From NCBI GenBank assembly GCA_963843705.1, contig CAWJLQ010000003.1, positions 516,721 through 580,720 of the forward strand: a stretch of 64,000 nt of DNA, read 5' to 3'. Below the pieces are notes generated by a model. The model did not search any database. It had not been told where the DNA came from and saw nothing but the letters and a program-made list of their open reading frames with translations. Below, piece by piece: positions 54,501 through 62,331 of this stretch (position 1 is its first letter; each line of letters opens with the position of its first letter). The position numbers and the translations under genes are program-made. This DNA is from JAICJC01 sp963843705 (GTDB lineage Bacteria > Actinomycetota > Thermoleophilia > Gaiellales > JAICJC01).

Positions 54501-54827
54501 CGCAGCGATCGTCGAGGACAACGAGCCGTCCGGGTTGGCGTAGACGGTCGTCGTCTTCGTCGTCTGATCGGCGATGATTACCTGGCGACCAACCTTCGCC
54601 GCCTGCTCCAACGCCACCAACGAGTTCTGACCCACCGGCACCGAGCTCGCGGCGACCGCCGAGCGCAAGAGGGACTTCGACGCGTGCTTGGTGGCATGCG
54701 CCGCAGCGCTCTGCCCCGCACTAGCCACCACCAAAAGCACCGCCACCGACGCCACACCCGCCACCCGCACGCCCACACCACGCGCACCCGACGATGACGC
54801 CACCGAAGCCGTCCCGTGACCCCTCAC
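48567..54827 (-). CDS. Secreted YD-repeat (RHS) polymorphic toxin with phospholipase-A2-like tip
   Basis: 2086 residues from a GTG. Signal peptide (VASVAVLLVVASAGQSAAA). A DNRLRE-type adhesion region follows (ATADTYVDQAHPTGTFDSN, GLLQFDTSSLSGTDVLSASL), then Ig/fibronectin-like segments and several hundred residues of YD repeats forming the cocoon-like shell. The core-closing motif is RFIEVDSIAGGSLNAYDYA. The C-terminal tip (about 190 residues) contains GPCNYHDDCYTWWGTYR and CDGTFYSKTKHIC, the His-Asp active-site helix pattern of prokaryotic phospholipase A2, with many Cys for disulfides. It is probably an antibacterial or contact toxin that attacks membranes. The next gene is the probable immunity lipoprotein. 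Confidence 0.88.
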   Translation of the reverse strand: MRGHGTASVASSSGARGVGVRVAGVASVAVLLVVASAGQSAAAHATKHASKSLLRSAVAASSVPVGQNSLVALEQAAKVGRQVIIADQTTKTTTVYANPDGSLSSTIAAGPVQEPDASSATGYSPIDLSLGQQLAGLVPKRADAPITFSDGGGLTVASLGVGEHALAMQWGSKLPTPTVTGKTATYAGVSPGVNLVLVARPDGFDLQIVLTKQPAAAQVFRLPLSLTGLTASVAANGQLQFASAAGKMVAMADAPQMWGAATTASGEPSAVSAVPITVSGGALTVSPAQSFLTSPSTTYPVTIDPAPNLTATADTYVDQAHPTGTFDSNSEIKSGLAGAGQIQRGLLQFDTSSLSGTDVLSASLNLWETFAGSCSPTQVDVYDMAAAWTTSTNWNNQPAKHQMWASASTDAGYNSTTCAANWVSFSTGGSGGNTLQQLVQDWANGTPPSGGVANNLEVVAHSETSTNSYKRFNSIDSGSDEPYLAVTYNSFPSAPTNKWPENGQYVNNLQVPMHAIFNDPDGGTGQVRFEIDNNTTGANIVTALGSQTSVGGQSTYKVASGLLTDGTTYKWRAQGYDGTDNGTWSNFRTFTEDVAAPTAPAISSTTNPDQTAWYTPQSYTVSFISTDTGGSGVSGYEVSVNQHANTPANGAVQTSTTYSNSVSANGVWYVHVAAADNAGNVGATSTYELNIGVGGLVTPLEGDQTGTTLSIQAVAPAADTNVKVQYRRSPNDSWVALPVADVTDGGTGIGSWPVSISGTTHKSDVLVWNAASTIGSGADGGLQIRANFVSAGNSSDAVDILYDTQPQNQASDSGGATTQVGPGSVDLVTGDFNVSANDAGQGGMVIDRSFDSFNPGASSNGVFGPGWSSSVDLGSYVRLHNGADASQGNYVTVYGGDGTERDFWLNGSGSGYAHAGGSQGYTLTSSGSGATRTWTLTDLSGASTTFAYATGVTSGPDYYPTTYTPVGGGTQTSGLAYSVVTVNGGSQIRPTQEWNALPGVTCTQTGAATTPGCETLTLTYATTTGGSGNCGTTFGDYNGQVKSVAYTAYDPDTAGMKTVGVENYAYDSGGRLRAVCDPRPAAGPLTIQYTYDSSGRISTITPPGVNTWTMSYNAQNQVTATAIPNDPSGTETTSVVYGVPLSGTGAPYSMDSTSVSAWAQTDVPAGTGTAVFPATEVPSGSPPSDYNQATIYYTDLDGRLVNVAAPAVSAYATNGLISTTEYDQNGNVTRTLSPLNRLTALAGGSQSTQLATTVDTQSIYSTDGQNLLETLGPEHLTALSDGTTALARQDTNYTYGATSTSGFPLLTKTVEGALGVGASSDVDTRTTTEDYSGQSNLGLTLAAPTSVTVDPSGLNLTTTKRYDANGNVIAAILPGTPGGGDAHETDTTYYRAGTGSGVPACDSTPQLAGMVCQTAPAAQPSGSLPAIPAVGYTYDMYGNILTRSETSGTTTRTWTYTYDSDDRPSTLAISGPGTSMPLRTNAYDSATGFPATTTDGTHTITRAYDNLGRLKTYTDGAGNQSTYTYDIVNRIATLSDGKGTQTYTYQISSDERGLVTSISDSAAGTFTGAYDAEGRLVDQHLPNGLDQCTTYDATGQPTERLYQSGGSCGSGGTTTELDYSALPSVHGQWLTSSGPSTSGNSASEAYSYDAGGRLAQVQDTANGQCTTRQYGYDADSNRIQYVSTGPGSGGACQSGTLATVHTYDSADRLTDSGVTYDAMGRTTTLPAADAGGTQQTFTYYTNGSVDTITQASVTRTATLDPANRVLTWATSADSTATQTDHYSGDSDGPSWISENTANTTWTRNIPGADGLLDATQASTGSITYQLQNLHGDIAGTAGSSGTIGTTSDYQEFGAPRSGGSGRYGWLGGAQRQTDTTSGVVLMGVRLYAPLLGRFIEVDSIAGGSLNAYDYAAQDPLNGLDLFGTNSCGPGGGIASYLIQHFSMFGGRLSGPCNYHDDCYTWWGTYRYRCDGTFYSKTKHICSQLSWIWDYKTKAECYAEAWGGYQAVVHFGWPSFMGGFTHGGQIGTCWAQADYEQYRGYWLAVGHVGVRHAAYGTCFRQALGRSDRGDATWPFNTPYEGSPPSNW

Positions 54828-55039
54828 GACCCGCCCCTCTCTCGCCCGGCCAGCAGAGGCCAGACGTTTGCCCTAGATGCCCGATTCCAACGCCACCCGA
54901 AGTGTCAACAAACGGACGGCATGTTGCCAACTACAAACCGAGGTTTAGCAGCAAAGACACTTCCCTGTCAAACAGAATCCCTCCGAGACGGGAGGCCCGG
55001 TGCTTCGTCGGACGAGCCCTCACGGGTCAGCGAGGTGGC

Positions 55040-55264
55040 TTAGTCGGCGTTCTCGGGATTGACCGGGAGCTTCTCGACGATGCGGCCGCGTCGATCGTGG
55101 ACGACGACAGTGCCGCCGCCGGCCTGCTCGACGATGGTGATCGCTCGTTCCACCGCCTGTGCTTGACGCTGGTGGTAAGAGCTGGCTCGCTTGGCTTCGG
55201 GGGCGCGTACTTCCCAGCCGCCCTCGCTCGCGAACGTCACCTTGCGTTGTTCCCGAACTCCCAT
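55040..55264 (-). CDS. DUF2188-family small protein (element 2 copy)
   Basis: 74 residues, start ATG with GGAGG about 10 nt upstream. Same domain as the element 1 copy, ending IVEKLPVNPENAD. It lies 39 bp downstream of the dGTPase gene and may share its message. Function unknown. Confidence 0.75.
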   Translation of the reverse strand: MGVREQRKVTFASEGGWEVRAPEAKRASSYHQRQAQAVERAITIVEQAGGGTVVVHDRRGRIVEKLPVNPENAD

Positions 55265-55327
55265 GTCCTCGCCTCCCCAATCGAACACGCGTTCCCCTAC
55301 CCTAGCGAACGGCCCGGACGGGCCCGG

Positions 55328-56605
55328 CTACATGATCAGCTGCAACGTCTGGCTCCCGCGGTACATCTCATCGTGGACGCCGACCGCGTAGAGGTCGGTC
55401 ATGCCGGCGATGTGGTCGCACACGTACCGGGCGTGCGCGACGTTCGGGGCGTCTCCTGCGGCCAGGTACGCGGCGGTCATCTCATGCAGGTCCTCCTGGC
55501 TCGGCAGCATGCCGGGATCTCCCAGATAGCCGTCGAAGAGGTCGTGGATCACCTGCCGCTGCGCGAACTTCTTCGTCCTGAGGTCTGGACGGTCGATCAT
55601 CCAGATCCTCGCCATCGTCTTGAGCAGTTCCAGCCGCTGCCCGATCTCCGTGGTCGGCGGGGCGAACGTGTCGCCGGCCGTGACCGCCCTGATGAAACTC
55701 TCGATCTGATGGGCGCAAAACCGCTTCAGGTACGACCGGCTGTGTTTGGAGCGGTCAAACGGGTTCTTCGCCCAGTCGCTGTTCGCGATCGTGCCCATCA
55801 TCGCGAAGAACCCCTCCTGAAAGGCGTCCTCATCCGCGAAGACGCCGTCCTTCACCAGACGCTCGGCAAGCGGCTGGCGCGCGTCTGCACGGCCAAGCAG
55901 GTCGTGCAGCGGAATAAGGCCAGCCCAGACACCGTCCTCGAAGTCGTGCGCGGCGTAGGCGATGTCGTCAGCGACGTCCAAGATCGACGTCGCCAGCGTC
56001 CGCACTGGCGTCGCGCTGTCCCATACCCACTCCCACACCTCCTCGTCGAGAGCGTCGTGGTAGACGCTGAACTTCGGATGGTCGGCGTCGACGCGGTCGT
56101 CGTTCTCCGACCACGGATACTTCGACATCGCGCGCAGGGTGGTCCGGGTCAGGTTCAGTCCCACCCAGCGGTCGTCTCCGCGAGCCGGTTTGCCATGCGT
56201 CTTGGGCTCAAGCAGCGTGACCACTCGGAAGCTCTGCGCGTTTCCCTCAAACAGTCGACCGACGCGCGAGTGGAGCTCGTCCCGCAGCGCCGCCTCGCCG
56301 TTGTGGCCGAACGGCGGGTGCCCAAGGTCATGGGCCAGGCAGGCCGCCTCCACAAGATCCGCGCGGTCGTCAAGATCCTCGACGACGGCTCCCCAGTCGG
56401 CGTTCGGCGCAGCAACCGCAATCGCGCGGCCGATCTGGGCACACTCAAGCGTGTGCGTCAGGCGAGTGCGGAAGAAGTCGCTCGTCTGGGATCCGAAGAT
56501 CTGGCTCTTTCGTTGCAGACGACGAAGCGCGCTCGAGTGGACGATCCGATCGCGGTCCTTGGCCACGTCGGAGCGCGGATCCAACGCCGATTTCGGCTTG
56601 GCCAC
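55328..56605 (-). CDS. dgt: dGTP triphosphohydrolase-like HD-domain protein
   Basis: 425 residues of the dGTPase family: RDRIVHSSALRRLQRKSQIF, the HD-domain ligands in LTHTLECAQIGRAIA, CLAHDLGHPPFGHNGE and ILDVADDIAYAAHDFEDG. It would hydrolyse dGTP (or other dNTPs) to deoxynucleoside and triphosphate. On a mobile island it may act as a phage-restricting nucleotide-depletion enzyme, as shown for some dGTPases, or just balance pools. Start GTG; a TAGACT box about 35 nt upstream. A 3' fragment of a second copy is left in element 1. Confidence 0.9.
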   Translation of the reverse strand: MAKPKSALDPRSDVAKDRDRIVHSSALRRLQRKSQIFGSQTSDFFRTRLTHTLECAQIGRAIAVAAPNADWGAVVEDLDDRADLVEAACLAHDLGHPPFGHNGEAALRDELHSRVGRLFEGNAQSFRVVTLLEPKTHGKPARGDDRWVGLNLTRTTLRAMSKYPWSENDDRVDADHPKFSVYHDALDEEVWEWVWDSATPVRTLATSILDVADDIAYAAHDFEDGVWAGLIPLHDLLGRADARQPLAERLVKDGVFADEDAFQEGFFAMMGTIANSDWAKNPFDRSKHSRSYLKRFCAHQIESFIRAVTAGDTFAPPTTEIGQRLELLKTMARIWMIDRPDLRTKKFAQRQVIHDLFDGYLGDPGMLPSQEDLHEMTAAYLAAGDAPNVAHARYVCDHIAGMTDLYAVGVHDEMYRGSQTLQLIM

Positions 56606-56691
56606 AAAGCGATCGTAGAGGTCAGACCCAGGCGCGATCCCGCCAGTCTAACCAGCGGCATCGTCGCGGTGAGGGCGATACAGCCACGCCT

Positions 56692-57678
56692 TCAAGAGCG
56701 CGACTCGGGGGGTGCGTCGCTGTCTGCCGTTCGAGGCGGCAACGTTGCCGCCTCGGGCCGTGCGCGACGCTTCCAGATTCGGTTCAGGGTCGCCTTGCTC
56801 GTCTTCGGGTAGCGGCCGATGGGCAGTCCCAGCGTGCGTCGGACGACCTCTGCGACGTGCGCTGGGGGTGTTGGCTCGTCGGGGAGTATGCCCAGTTCGA
56901 TCAGCCCTTCGGCGACCTGGCAGGCAAACGCGATCTGATCCGAGTTAGAGAGTTGGTGCAGGTGGTCGATGACGGCGGTGATGCCCTCCCCAGTGGTCGT
57001 CCGTCTGCGCAGGAGGGCGAGCAGCGCCTGGTGGTAAAGCGTCGGCTCGCGCATCACCCTCGGCCGGCCGCCAGCCAGAGCTGCGCGGGCATCGGCAGGG
57101 GAGGGAGCGAGGAGGCCTTGGTCGAGCGCGTCGAGGTAGTCGGCTTGATCCTTCGTCGGCCAGGCCAGCATGCGAGCGGCGAGTTCGGGGTGGCGGCGTT
57201 TGACGAGCCGCAGCCGGCGCGCGTCGCCGTAGGGCGGGTCGGTGAGCATGATCGGGTTTCGGCCGACCTGCTTGCACGTCTGGCAGATCAGCGACGCGCC
57301 GTCCTGCGCGCTGGGCGGTGTGTAGTAGGCGAGCTGGTCGCGCCGAGCCTCCACTGGCGTGCCCAGATCTTCCAGACCCCGGAAGGGCGGGTGGCTGGCG
57401 TCGAAGTGCGCGGCGATCAGCCGCAAGATGCGCCAGCTGGGGTGGTCGCGGCCGACGTCGACCAGGTAGCGGCGAAACCCCTCGTCGCAGCGGCGACAGC
57501 AAAACCACGCCTGCGTCCACTCCTCGCCATCCTGCCACACCACGCGCAGCGCCCTGGACCGCGACCGCGGCCGTCCCACCTCGGCCAGGTCGACCCCAGC
57601 GATGCCGTGCGCCGTGGCCAGGTGCGTCGTGATCGCCTCCAGGATGTCGGGGGGTGGCGGGATGCGAGTGCGCGGCAT
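56692..57678 (-). CDS. Hypothetical zinc-finger protein of the element
   Basis: 328 residues from the ATG at 57678. Two CxxC pairs (WFCCRRCDEGF; LICQTCKQVG) suggest metal binding in the middle, followed by a helical region (LDALDQGLLAPSPADARAAL) and a basic C-terminal part (RYPKTSKATLNRIWKRR). No family is recognised. It is divergent from the coiled-coil protein across 77 bp. Possibly a replication or regulatory protein of the element; not supported further. Confidence 0.55.
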   Translation of the reverse strand: MPRTRIPPPPDILEAITTHLATAHGIAGVDLAEVGRPRSRSRALRVVWQDGEEWTQAWFCCRRCDEGFRRYLVDVGRDHPSWRILRLIAAHFDASHPPFRGLEDLGTPVEARRDQLAYYTPPSAQDGASLICQTCKQVGRNPIMLTDPPYGDARRLRLVKRRHPELAARMLAWPTKDQADYLDALDQGLLAPSPADARAALAGGRPRVMREPTLYHQALLALLRRRTTTGEGITAVIDHLHQLSNSDQIAFACQVAEGLIELGILPDEPTPPAHVAEVVRRTLGLPIGRYPKTSKATLNRIWKRRARPEAATLPPRTADSDAPPESRS

Positions 57679-57755
57679 GATCGGGAGCGTAGGCCGCGCA
57701 GGATACCCGCTGAGAGTGTCAAGAGAGTGCCACCCATCCATCCCTGTGGCTGGAT

Positions 57756-58367
57756 GTGCGTGTGCCCAGAAACGACCCCAAAGCCGCGGCTGAGCCAAGG
57801 TTTCGCCGCCGCATCCCGCTCGAACTCACCCCCACCGAGTATGCGCAGCTGGAGGCTGCCCAGGCGGGGTATGGGTCGAAGCGGGCGACGCTCGTCGCCG
57901 GCCTCGCCGCCCTCACCGGCCTCGACGAGGTGCGCGCTGAGGGTGAGCGGTTGGCGGTGGAACGAGACACGGCGCTCGCACAAGCAGCGCAGGCGACCGA
58001 GCGCGCCGAGAAGGCCGAACGCGCAACCCAGGCCAAGGCGAAGACGGCGACGCGCGCCGACACCGCCAAGACGTCGCGACTGGAAACCGACCTCGCCCGC
58101 ACCCGTGACCAGCTCACAGAGACGGAGCGGCTGCTCGCCGCCGAACGGGGTGAGCACGCCGACTGGCAGCACGCCTACGAGGACCTCGACGCGCGCCGGG
58201 TCGACGCGCTTCGCTGTCCCCGCTGCAAGCAGTGGGCCGACCCCGACCAGTGGGGAGCGGTCGCGGCCGACGACGGCGGGCAGATCGTCTACCACCAGCC
58301 CTGCGGCTACCACGAAGACGGCGTCGTTACCCCCACCACCATCATGGGCTACCGCGATGCCGACTGA
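57756..58367 (+). CDS. Coiled-coil protein with N-terminal ribbon-like region and zinc knuckle
   Basis: 203 residues from a GTG. The N-terminus FRRRIPLELTPTEYAQLEAAQAG looks like a ribbon-helix-helix DNA-binding segment. A long Ala/Glu/Arg coiled coil follows (about 60-135, ATERAEKAERATQAKAK), then a CPRCKQW zinc-knuckle half. Layout fits plasmid/element DNA-binding proteins. Its end overlaps the ParB/MT-A70 gene by 11 bp. Confidence 0.6.
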   Translation: MRVPRNDPKAAAEPRFRRRIPLELTPTEYAQLEAAQAGYGSKRATLVAGLAALTGLDEVRAEGERLAVERDTALAQAAQATERAEKAERATQAKAKTATRADTAKTSRLETDLARTRDQLTETERLLAAERGEHADWQHAYEDLDARRVDALRCPRCKQWADPDQWGAVAADDGGQIVYHQPCGYHEDGVVTPTTIMGYRDAD

Positions 58368-59505
58368 TCCCCGCCCGACCGCGCCGCGGAGAGGGCGAGA
58401 CGAGGCGCGCGACCCGGTCACGCTTCGGCTGCACCGACACGCCGATGTCGTCCCCCACATGCGACCCGGCGAGTGGACGGCGTTCCTCGCAACCATCAGT
58501 GAGCACGGCATCGACACGCCGCTTGACATCACGGCTGCCGGTGTCGTCCTTGACGGGCGCCACCGCCTGCGCGCCGCCACCGAACTCAACCTCGACCGAG
58601 TGCCGGTCCGCGTCGTGGCGCCGCAGGATGAGACTGGTTACATCCTGCGTGCGGCGCTGCAGCGCCGCCACCTCAACCCGTCCCAGATCGCCGCCGTCGT
58701 CGTGGGTCTCGACGACTACCACCACACCCTTCAGAAGTCCCGCGAGCGCCAGCGCGCGAACCTCCGTCACACCGCCGAGACGGCAACATTGCCGCCTCCA
58801 ACCGACCAGACGCTCGACGCGCTCGCCGAGCGCTACGGCATCAGCCCGCGCACCCTCGCAGACGCGCACACCGTCAAGCGCCTCGCCCCCGACCGGCTCG
58901 GTGACGTCGTCTCCGGCGACGTCCCCGTGCACCGCCTCGCAAAGACGCTCCGCCGCCACCACCGCGACGCCCAGCTCTCAACGCCGCGGCTGCCCCGCGG
59001 GCAGTTTGAGGTGATCTTGGCCGACCCGCCCTGGCAGCTCGGAAACCCCGACAACGACTTGGCGCCAGACCAGCACTACCCCACCCTCCCCCTCGCCGAC
59101 ATCATGAGCCTCGCCGTCCCCGCAGCGGAGGACGCGATCCTGTTCCTGTGGGCGGTGAACAGCCTCCTGCCAGAAGCGTTGGACGTCTGCTCGGCGTGGG
59201 GCTTCACCCCCAAGACGAACATGGCGTGGGTGAAGCAGAGCATCGGCCCCGGCGTCTGGCTCAGAAACAGACACGAGCTCCTGCTCGTCGCCGTACGCGG
59301 AGCGTGGTCGCCGCCCGACCCCCAACAGCGCGTCGACTCCGTCATCACCGCCAAGCGCCGCCGCCACTCCCAAAAACCTGACCAGGCCTACGAGCTGATC
59401 GAAGCCATGTACCCCCGCGCGCGGCGACTGGAACTGTTCGCCCGCATGCGCCGGGCTGGGTGGACGAGCTGGGGCAACCAACTCCCCCAGGAGGCGGTGG
59501 CGTGA
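58357..59505 (+). CDS. ParB-like domain fused to MT-A70-type adenine methyltransferase
   Basis: 382 residues. N-terminal ParB/sulfiredoxin-like domain (ISEHGIDTPLDITAAGVVLDGRHRLRAA) and an HTH-like stretch (LAERYGISPRTLADAHTVKRL). Then the MT-A70 methyltransferase with the catalytic DPPW (VILADPPWQLG), FLWAVNSLLPEAL and RNRHELLLVAVRG. It would methylate N6 of adenine in DNA, perhaps at sites chosen by the ParB/HTH part. No restriction partner is adjacent, so it is likely an orphan element methylase. The stop overlaps the excisionase start. Confidence 0.85.
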   Translation: MPTDPRPTAPRRGRDEARDPVTLRLHRHADVVPHMRPGEWTAFLATISEHGIDTPLDITAAGVVLDGRHRLRAATELNLDRVPVRVVAPQDETGYILRAALQRRHLNPSQIAAVVVGLDDYHHTLQKSRERQRANLRHTAETATLPPPTDQTLDALAERYGISPRTLADAHTVKRLAPDRLGDVVSGDVPVHRLAKTLRRHHRDAQLSTPRLPRGQFEVILADPPWQLGNPDNDLAPDQHYPTLPLADIMSLAVPAAEDAILFLWAVNSLLPEALDVCSAWGFTPKTNMAWVKQSIGPGVWLRNRHELLLVAVRGAWSPPDPQQRVDSVITAKRRRHSQKPDQAYELIEAMYPRARRLELFARMRRAGWTSWGNQLPQEAVA

Positions 59506-59702
59506 CCGAGCGCCTCCTCACGGCAGCAGAGGTCGCGGAACTGCTGGCCGTGCCAGAGTCGTGGGTGCGCGAAGCCACCCGCCAAGACCGCCTCCCCCAC
59601 ATCCACCTCGGCCGCTACATCCGCTACCACGCCTCGGCGGTCGACCGCTGGCTCGCCGAACAAGAACACGCAGCCGACCCGCGCCCCATCCGCCGCCGCT
59701 GA
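59502..59702 (+). CDS. xis: Excisionase-type HTH protein
   Basis: 66 residues from a GTG overlapping the methyltransferase stop (GTGA). HTH_17 pattern: RLLTAAEVAELLAVPESWVREATRQDRLPHIHLGRYIRY. It lies directly before the integrase, the usual place for the recombination directionality factor, which bends att DNA during excision. Confidence 0.85.
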   Translation: MTERLLTAAEVAELLAVPESWVREATRQDRLPHIHLGRYIRYHASAVDRWLAEQEHAADPRPIRRR

Positions 59703-59703
59703 C

Positions 59704-61017
59704 TTGCGTTCCCGCCCAACCAGAGCGTTCATCCGACACGTGCCCCGCCACACCCCCACCGCCAGCCCCGATGAGGCACACAAGGCCACACAGCCGCCAC
59801 GGCGCGGGCGCCGCGGCTCGCCCTGGTCCACCGGCGGCGACCGCAGCGCAGGTGGGAGCGTGTGGCGGTATGAGACCAAGCGCGGCGGAGTGGTGTGGCG
59901 GATCCGCTACCGCGACGCGTCCGGCCGCCGCGTGTTGGAGACCCTCGGCCCCGAACCAGCCTGGACGAAAACCCGTGCCCAAGCCGAGCTCCGCAGCCGC
60001 CTCGTAGACGTCGATCGCGACCACTACCGGCGCCCCGACCGCACCACGTTCACCGAGTTCGCATCGGAATGGATGGCGACCGCCGTCCCCGCCCGCGGCC
60101 TCAAGCACTCCACCGTCGAAAACTACGAGTCGGTGCTGCGCCGCCACCTGCTGCCCGCGTTCGGCCGCCTCACCCTGGAACAGCTGGAAGCAGACCCGCG
60201 CCTGATCGACCGCTACATCGCCCAGAAGCTTCGCTCCGGCCTCTCGCCGAAGACCGTCACCAACCATCTGCTGCAGTTGCAGGTGATGCTCAAACAGGCC
60301 GTGCGCTGGCGGCTCATCCGCCACAACCCGCTCCCCGACACCACCAGGCCCCGCGTCCCGGAGCCCGACATCAACATCCTCACCACCGAGGAGATCACCC
60401 TCCTGCGCGCCGCCAACCACCGCCTCGAAGCCGAAGCCGAGACGCCGGGCGAGGCGGAGTGGTGGCGGCTCGCCCACACCATCACTGTGTTCACGTTGGC
60501 GACCGCGCTTCGCTGCGGCGAACTGATCGCACTGCAATGGCAAGACGTGTCCCTCCTCGACGGGGTCATCCATGTCCGCCGCGCCATCGTCCGCGGCCGC
60601 CCGACAACGCCCAAGAGTCGCGCCGGCACCCGCACCATCCACCTCGGCCCGCGCACGCTCGCCCTCCTCACCGAGCACTACGAGCGGTCGCGGCACCGCG
60701 GCGACGCCAGCCCCGTCTTCTGCCACCCCCTGCTCGGCTCGACGCTCGACCCGTCGGCAATGGCCCGCCGCTACCTCAAGCCCGCGCTCCGCGAAGCCGG
60801 GATCACCAAGCCGTTCCGAGCCTTCCACGACCTCCGCCACACGAGCCTCACCCACGACGCCGCCGCCGGCAACCCCCACGCCTACATCCAACACAAAGCC
60901 GGCCACTCCCAAGGCACGACAACCGAGCGGTACATCCACGCCGCCCAAACCAGCTTCCCCGACGCGGCGAGACTAGTCGAGACCCGAATATTTGGGGTCG
61001 CCTGGCATGGCCGGTAG
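59704..61017 (+). CDS. int: Tyrosine-type site-specific integrase
   Basis: 437 residues (TTG start; GTG at 59740 also possible). Arm-binding and core-binding SAM-like domain (TFTEFASEWMATAV, NHLLQLQVMLKQAVRW). The catalytic domain has the first Arg in ATALRCGELIALQW, Lys in PKSRAGTRTI, HDLRHTSLTHD (His-x-x-Arg), HKAGHSQGTTTERYIHA (His and nucleophile Tyr). It presumably recombines the tRNA-fMet att core and binds the GGGCAAAC arms. It lies 3 kb from the right edge of element 2. Confidence 0.94.
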   Translation: MRSRPTRAFIRHVPRHTPTASPDEAHKATQPPRRGRRGSPWSTGGDRSAGGSVWRYETKRGGVVWRIRYRDASGRRVLETLGPEPAWTKTRAQAELRSRLVDVDRDHYRRPDRTTFTEFASEWMATAVPARGLKHSTVENYESVLRRHLLPAFGRLTLEQLEADPRLIDRYIAQKLRSGLSPKTVTNHLLQLQVMLKQAVRWRLIRHNPLPDTTRPRVPEPDINILTTEEITLLRAANHRLEAEAETPGEAEWWRLAHTITVFTLATALRCGELIALQWQDVSLLDGVIHVRRAIVRGRPTTPKSRAGTRTIHLGPRTLALLTEHYERSRHRGDASPVFCHPLLGSTLDPSAMARRYLKPALREAGITKPFRAFHDLRHTSLTHDAAAGNPHAYIQHKAGHSQGTTTERYIHAAQTSFPDAARLVETRIFGVAWHGR

Positions 61018-62331
61018 CTACTCAAGCCCGTTCAGTGCGTCCGACCACGTCCGCAGGTGAGCCACCTGCCGGGTCACCTGGCTGGTCATCTGCGGCAACA
61101 GGTTCACGTTGGCGAGTCGGTTACTGAACGCGGAGTGCTCAGCATTCAACAAGACGGTCATTTCGCGAATGGACAGCGAGGCCCAGTTCTGGACCTCGTC
61201 GTGCCGTGCTCGCACGGAGTGCCGCATGAGCTCGTGATAATCAAGCGCAAGCGGGGTGCGCCCTTGACACTCAGGGCACCGACAACCGACTAGCTCAGGA
61301 TCCCGCACCCACAACTGGTTGGCCAGATCTTGGGACATATATCGGTGTACCTGACGGACGTAGTAACGCGCAGGTGGTGGCCCGCTCTGCGCGAGCTCCG
61401 GCCAGTTCCGGCTCTCCCCATACCCGATCCCATGGGAAGATCCTCGGAGGCCTACCGACGCGAGGAGAACACTGAAAAAGCCCCCGTAGAGGGCGAATAT
61501 CTCCTGGCCGCGGGTATTGATCCGCTGAATGAGGTTAGCGTACCGGGCGAGCTCGTCGGCGCTCGTCTCAAGCTCATTGAGGTTCGAGCACCAGACGACG
61601 ATCCTGTCATCATCTGCGACTTGATCAGCGAGACTCGCGAGGCTTGTCGCCGACGTGCCAGCAACCACCCGAACACAATTCGTTGCGAGCGAGCGACTCG
61701 CGTCAAAGAGGCTCTGGCTTACCGCCCACCACGGATCGTCGACACCGTCTGCCATGGCGTACAGGGGGAGGATCTTGTGGGGCGGCTGCGCCCGACTCGG
61801 AGCGACCGCCTCGCCTAGCCGCTTGGCGTACTTATCGAACTTCGCGCGTGTCCGATCTCGATAATGTTGGTTGAAACTAATCCAGGCCCTTGAAAGAGCG
61901 GCGACCCTGGCGCCGTCAAATGACTGCGGCTGAGGATCGGAGTCACGCCGAATCAAGTCGGCGTCCTCTAGGACATCAGCTAGAGCGATGTGAGACTTCT
62001 TCGGCGCGCTCAACCTACGTTGGAACAACGGGAAGCGTGGGTCGATCGCATATTTTGGCCCGCCCTCCATCGCCGAGATGCTGAGAACGAATCCGCCGGT
62101 CCCTTCGCGCTGGAAGGCCGCGACAGTTCCCGGAACGATCAAGCCATCGTACAGACCGGCCAGCTGTCGGGCAGTCTCTTGGTCGGTCGCACCGTATGAC
62201 AAGTAATGGGAGAAGCGGTCGAACAACCTACGGGCCCGCCTTCGCCGACGCTCGTCGTTGAACTCTACGTTGAAGGATAGTCTCCGGGTTGACCGTCGGC
62301 GACTCCAGGGCGACCTCAACACCGGCGGCAC
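61018..62331 (-). CDS. TIM-barrel-like protein with CxCxxC cluster, cargo gene 4
   Basis: Up to 437 residues. The pattern of short strands (GFVLSISAME, KILPLYAMADG, DDRIVVWCSNL, EIFALYGGFFSVLLASVGL) with GSSHGIGYGESRNW looks like a TIM barrel, and a CRCPECQG knuckle follows. The combination recalls tRNA-guanine transglycosylase/DpdA-like enzymes, but the match is weak. The likely start overlaps the nuclease gene by up to 104 bp. It is the last gene of a four-gene operon next to the integrase. Confidence 0.55.
   Translation of the reverse strand: MPPVLRSPWSRRRSTRRLSFNVEFNDERRRRRARRLFDRFSHYLSYGATDQETARQLAGLYDGLIVPGTVAAFQREGTGGFVLSISAMEGGPKYAIDPRFPLFQRRLSAPKKSHIALADVLEDADLIRRDSDPQPQSFDGARVAALSRAWISFNQHYRDRTRAKFDKYAKRLGEAVAPSRAQPPHKILPLYAMADGVDDPWWAVSQSLFDASRSLATNCVRVVAGTSATSLASLADQVADDDRIVVWCSNLNELETSADELARYANLIQRINTRGQEIFALYGGFFSVLLASVGLRGSSHGIGYGESRNWPELAQSGPPPARYYVRQVHRYMSQDLANQLWVRDPELVGCRCPECQGRTPLALDYHELMRHSVRARHDEVQNWASLSIREMTVLLNAEHSAFSNRLANVNLLPQMTSQVTRQVAHLRTWSDALNGLE

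Noticed and set aside
36602..54827. CRISPR array or tandem DNA repeats in the repeat-rich region
   Set aside because: The periodicity is protein-level YD repeats with diverged codons, with no constant spacer-repeat pattern.
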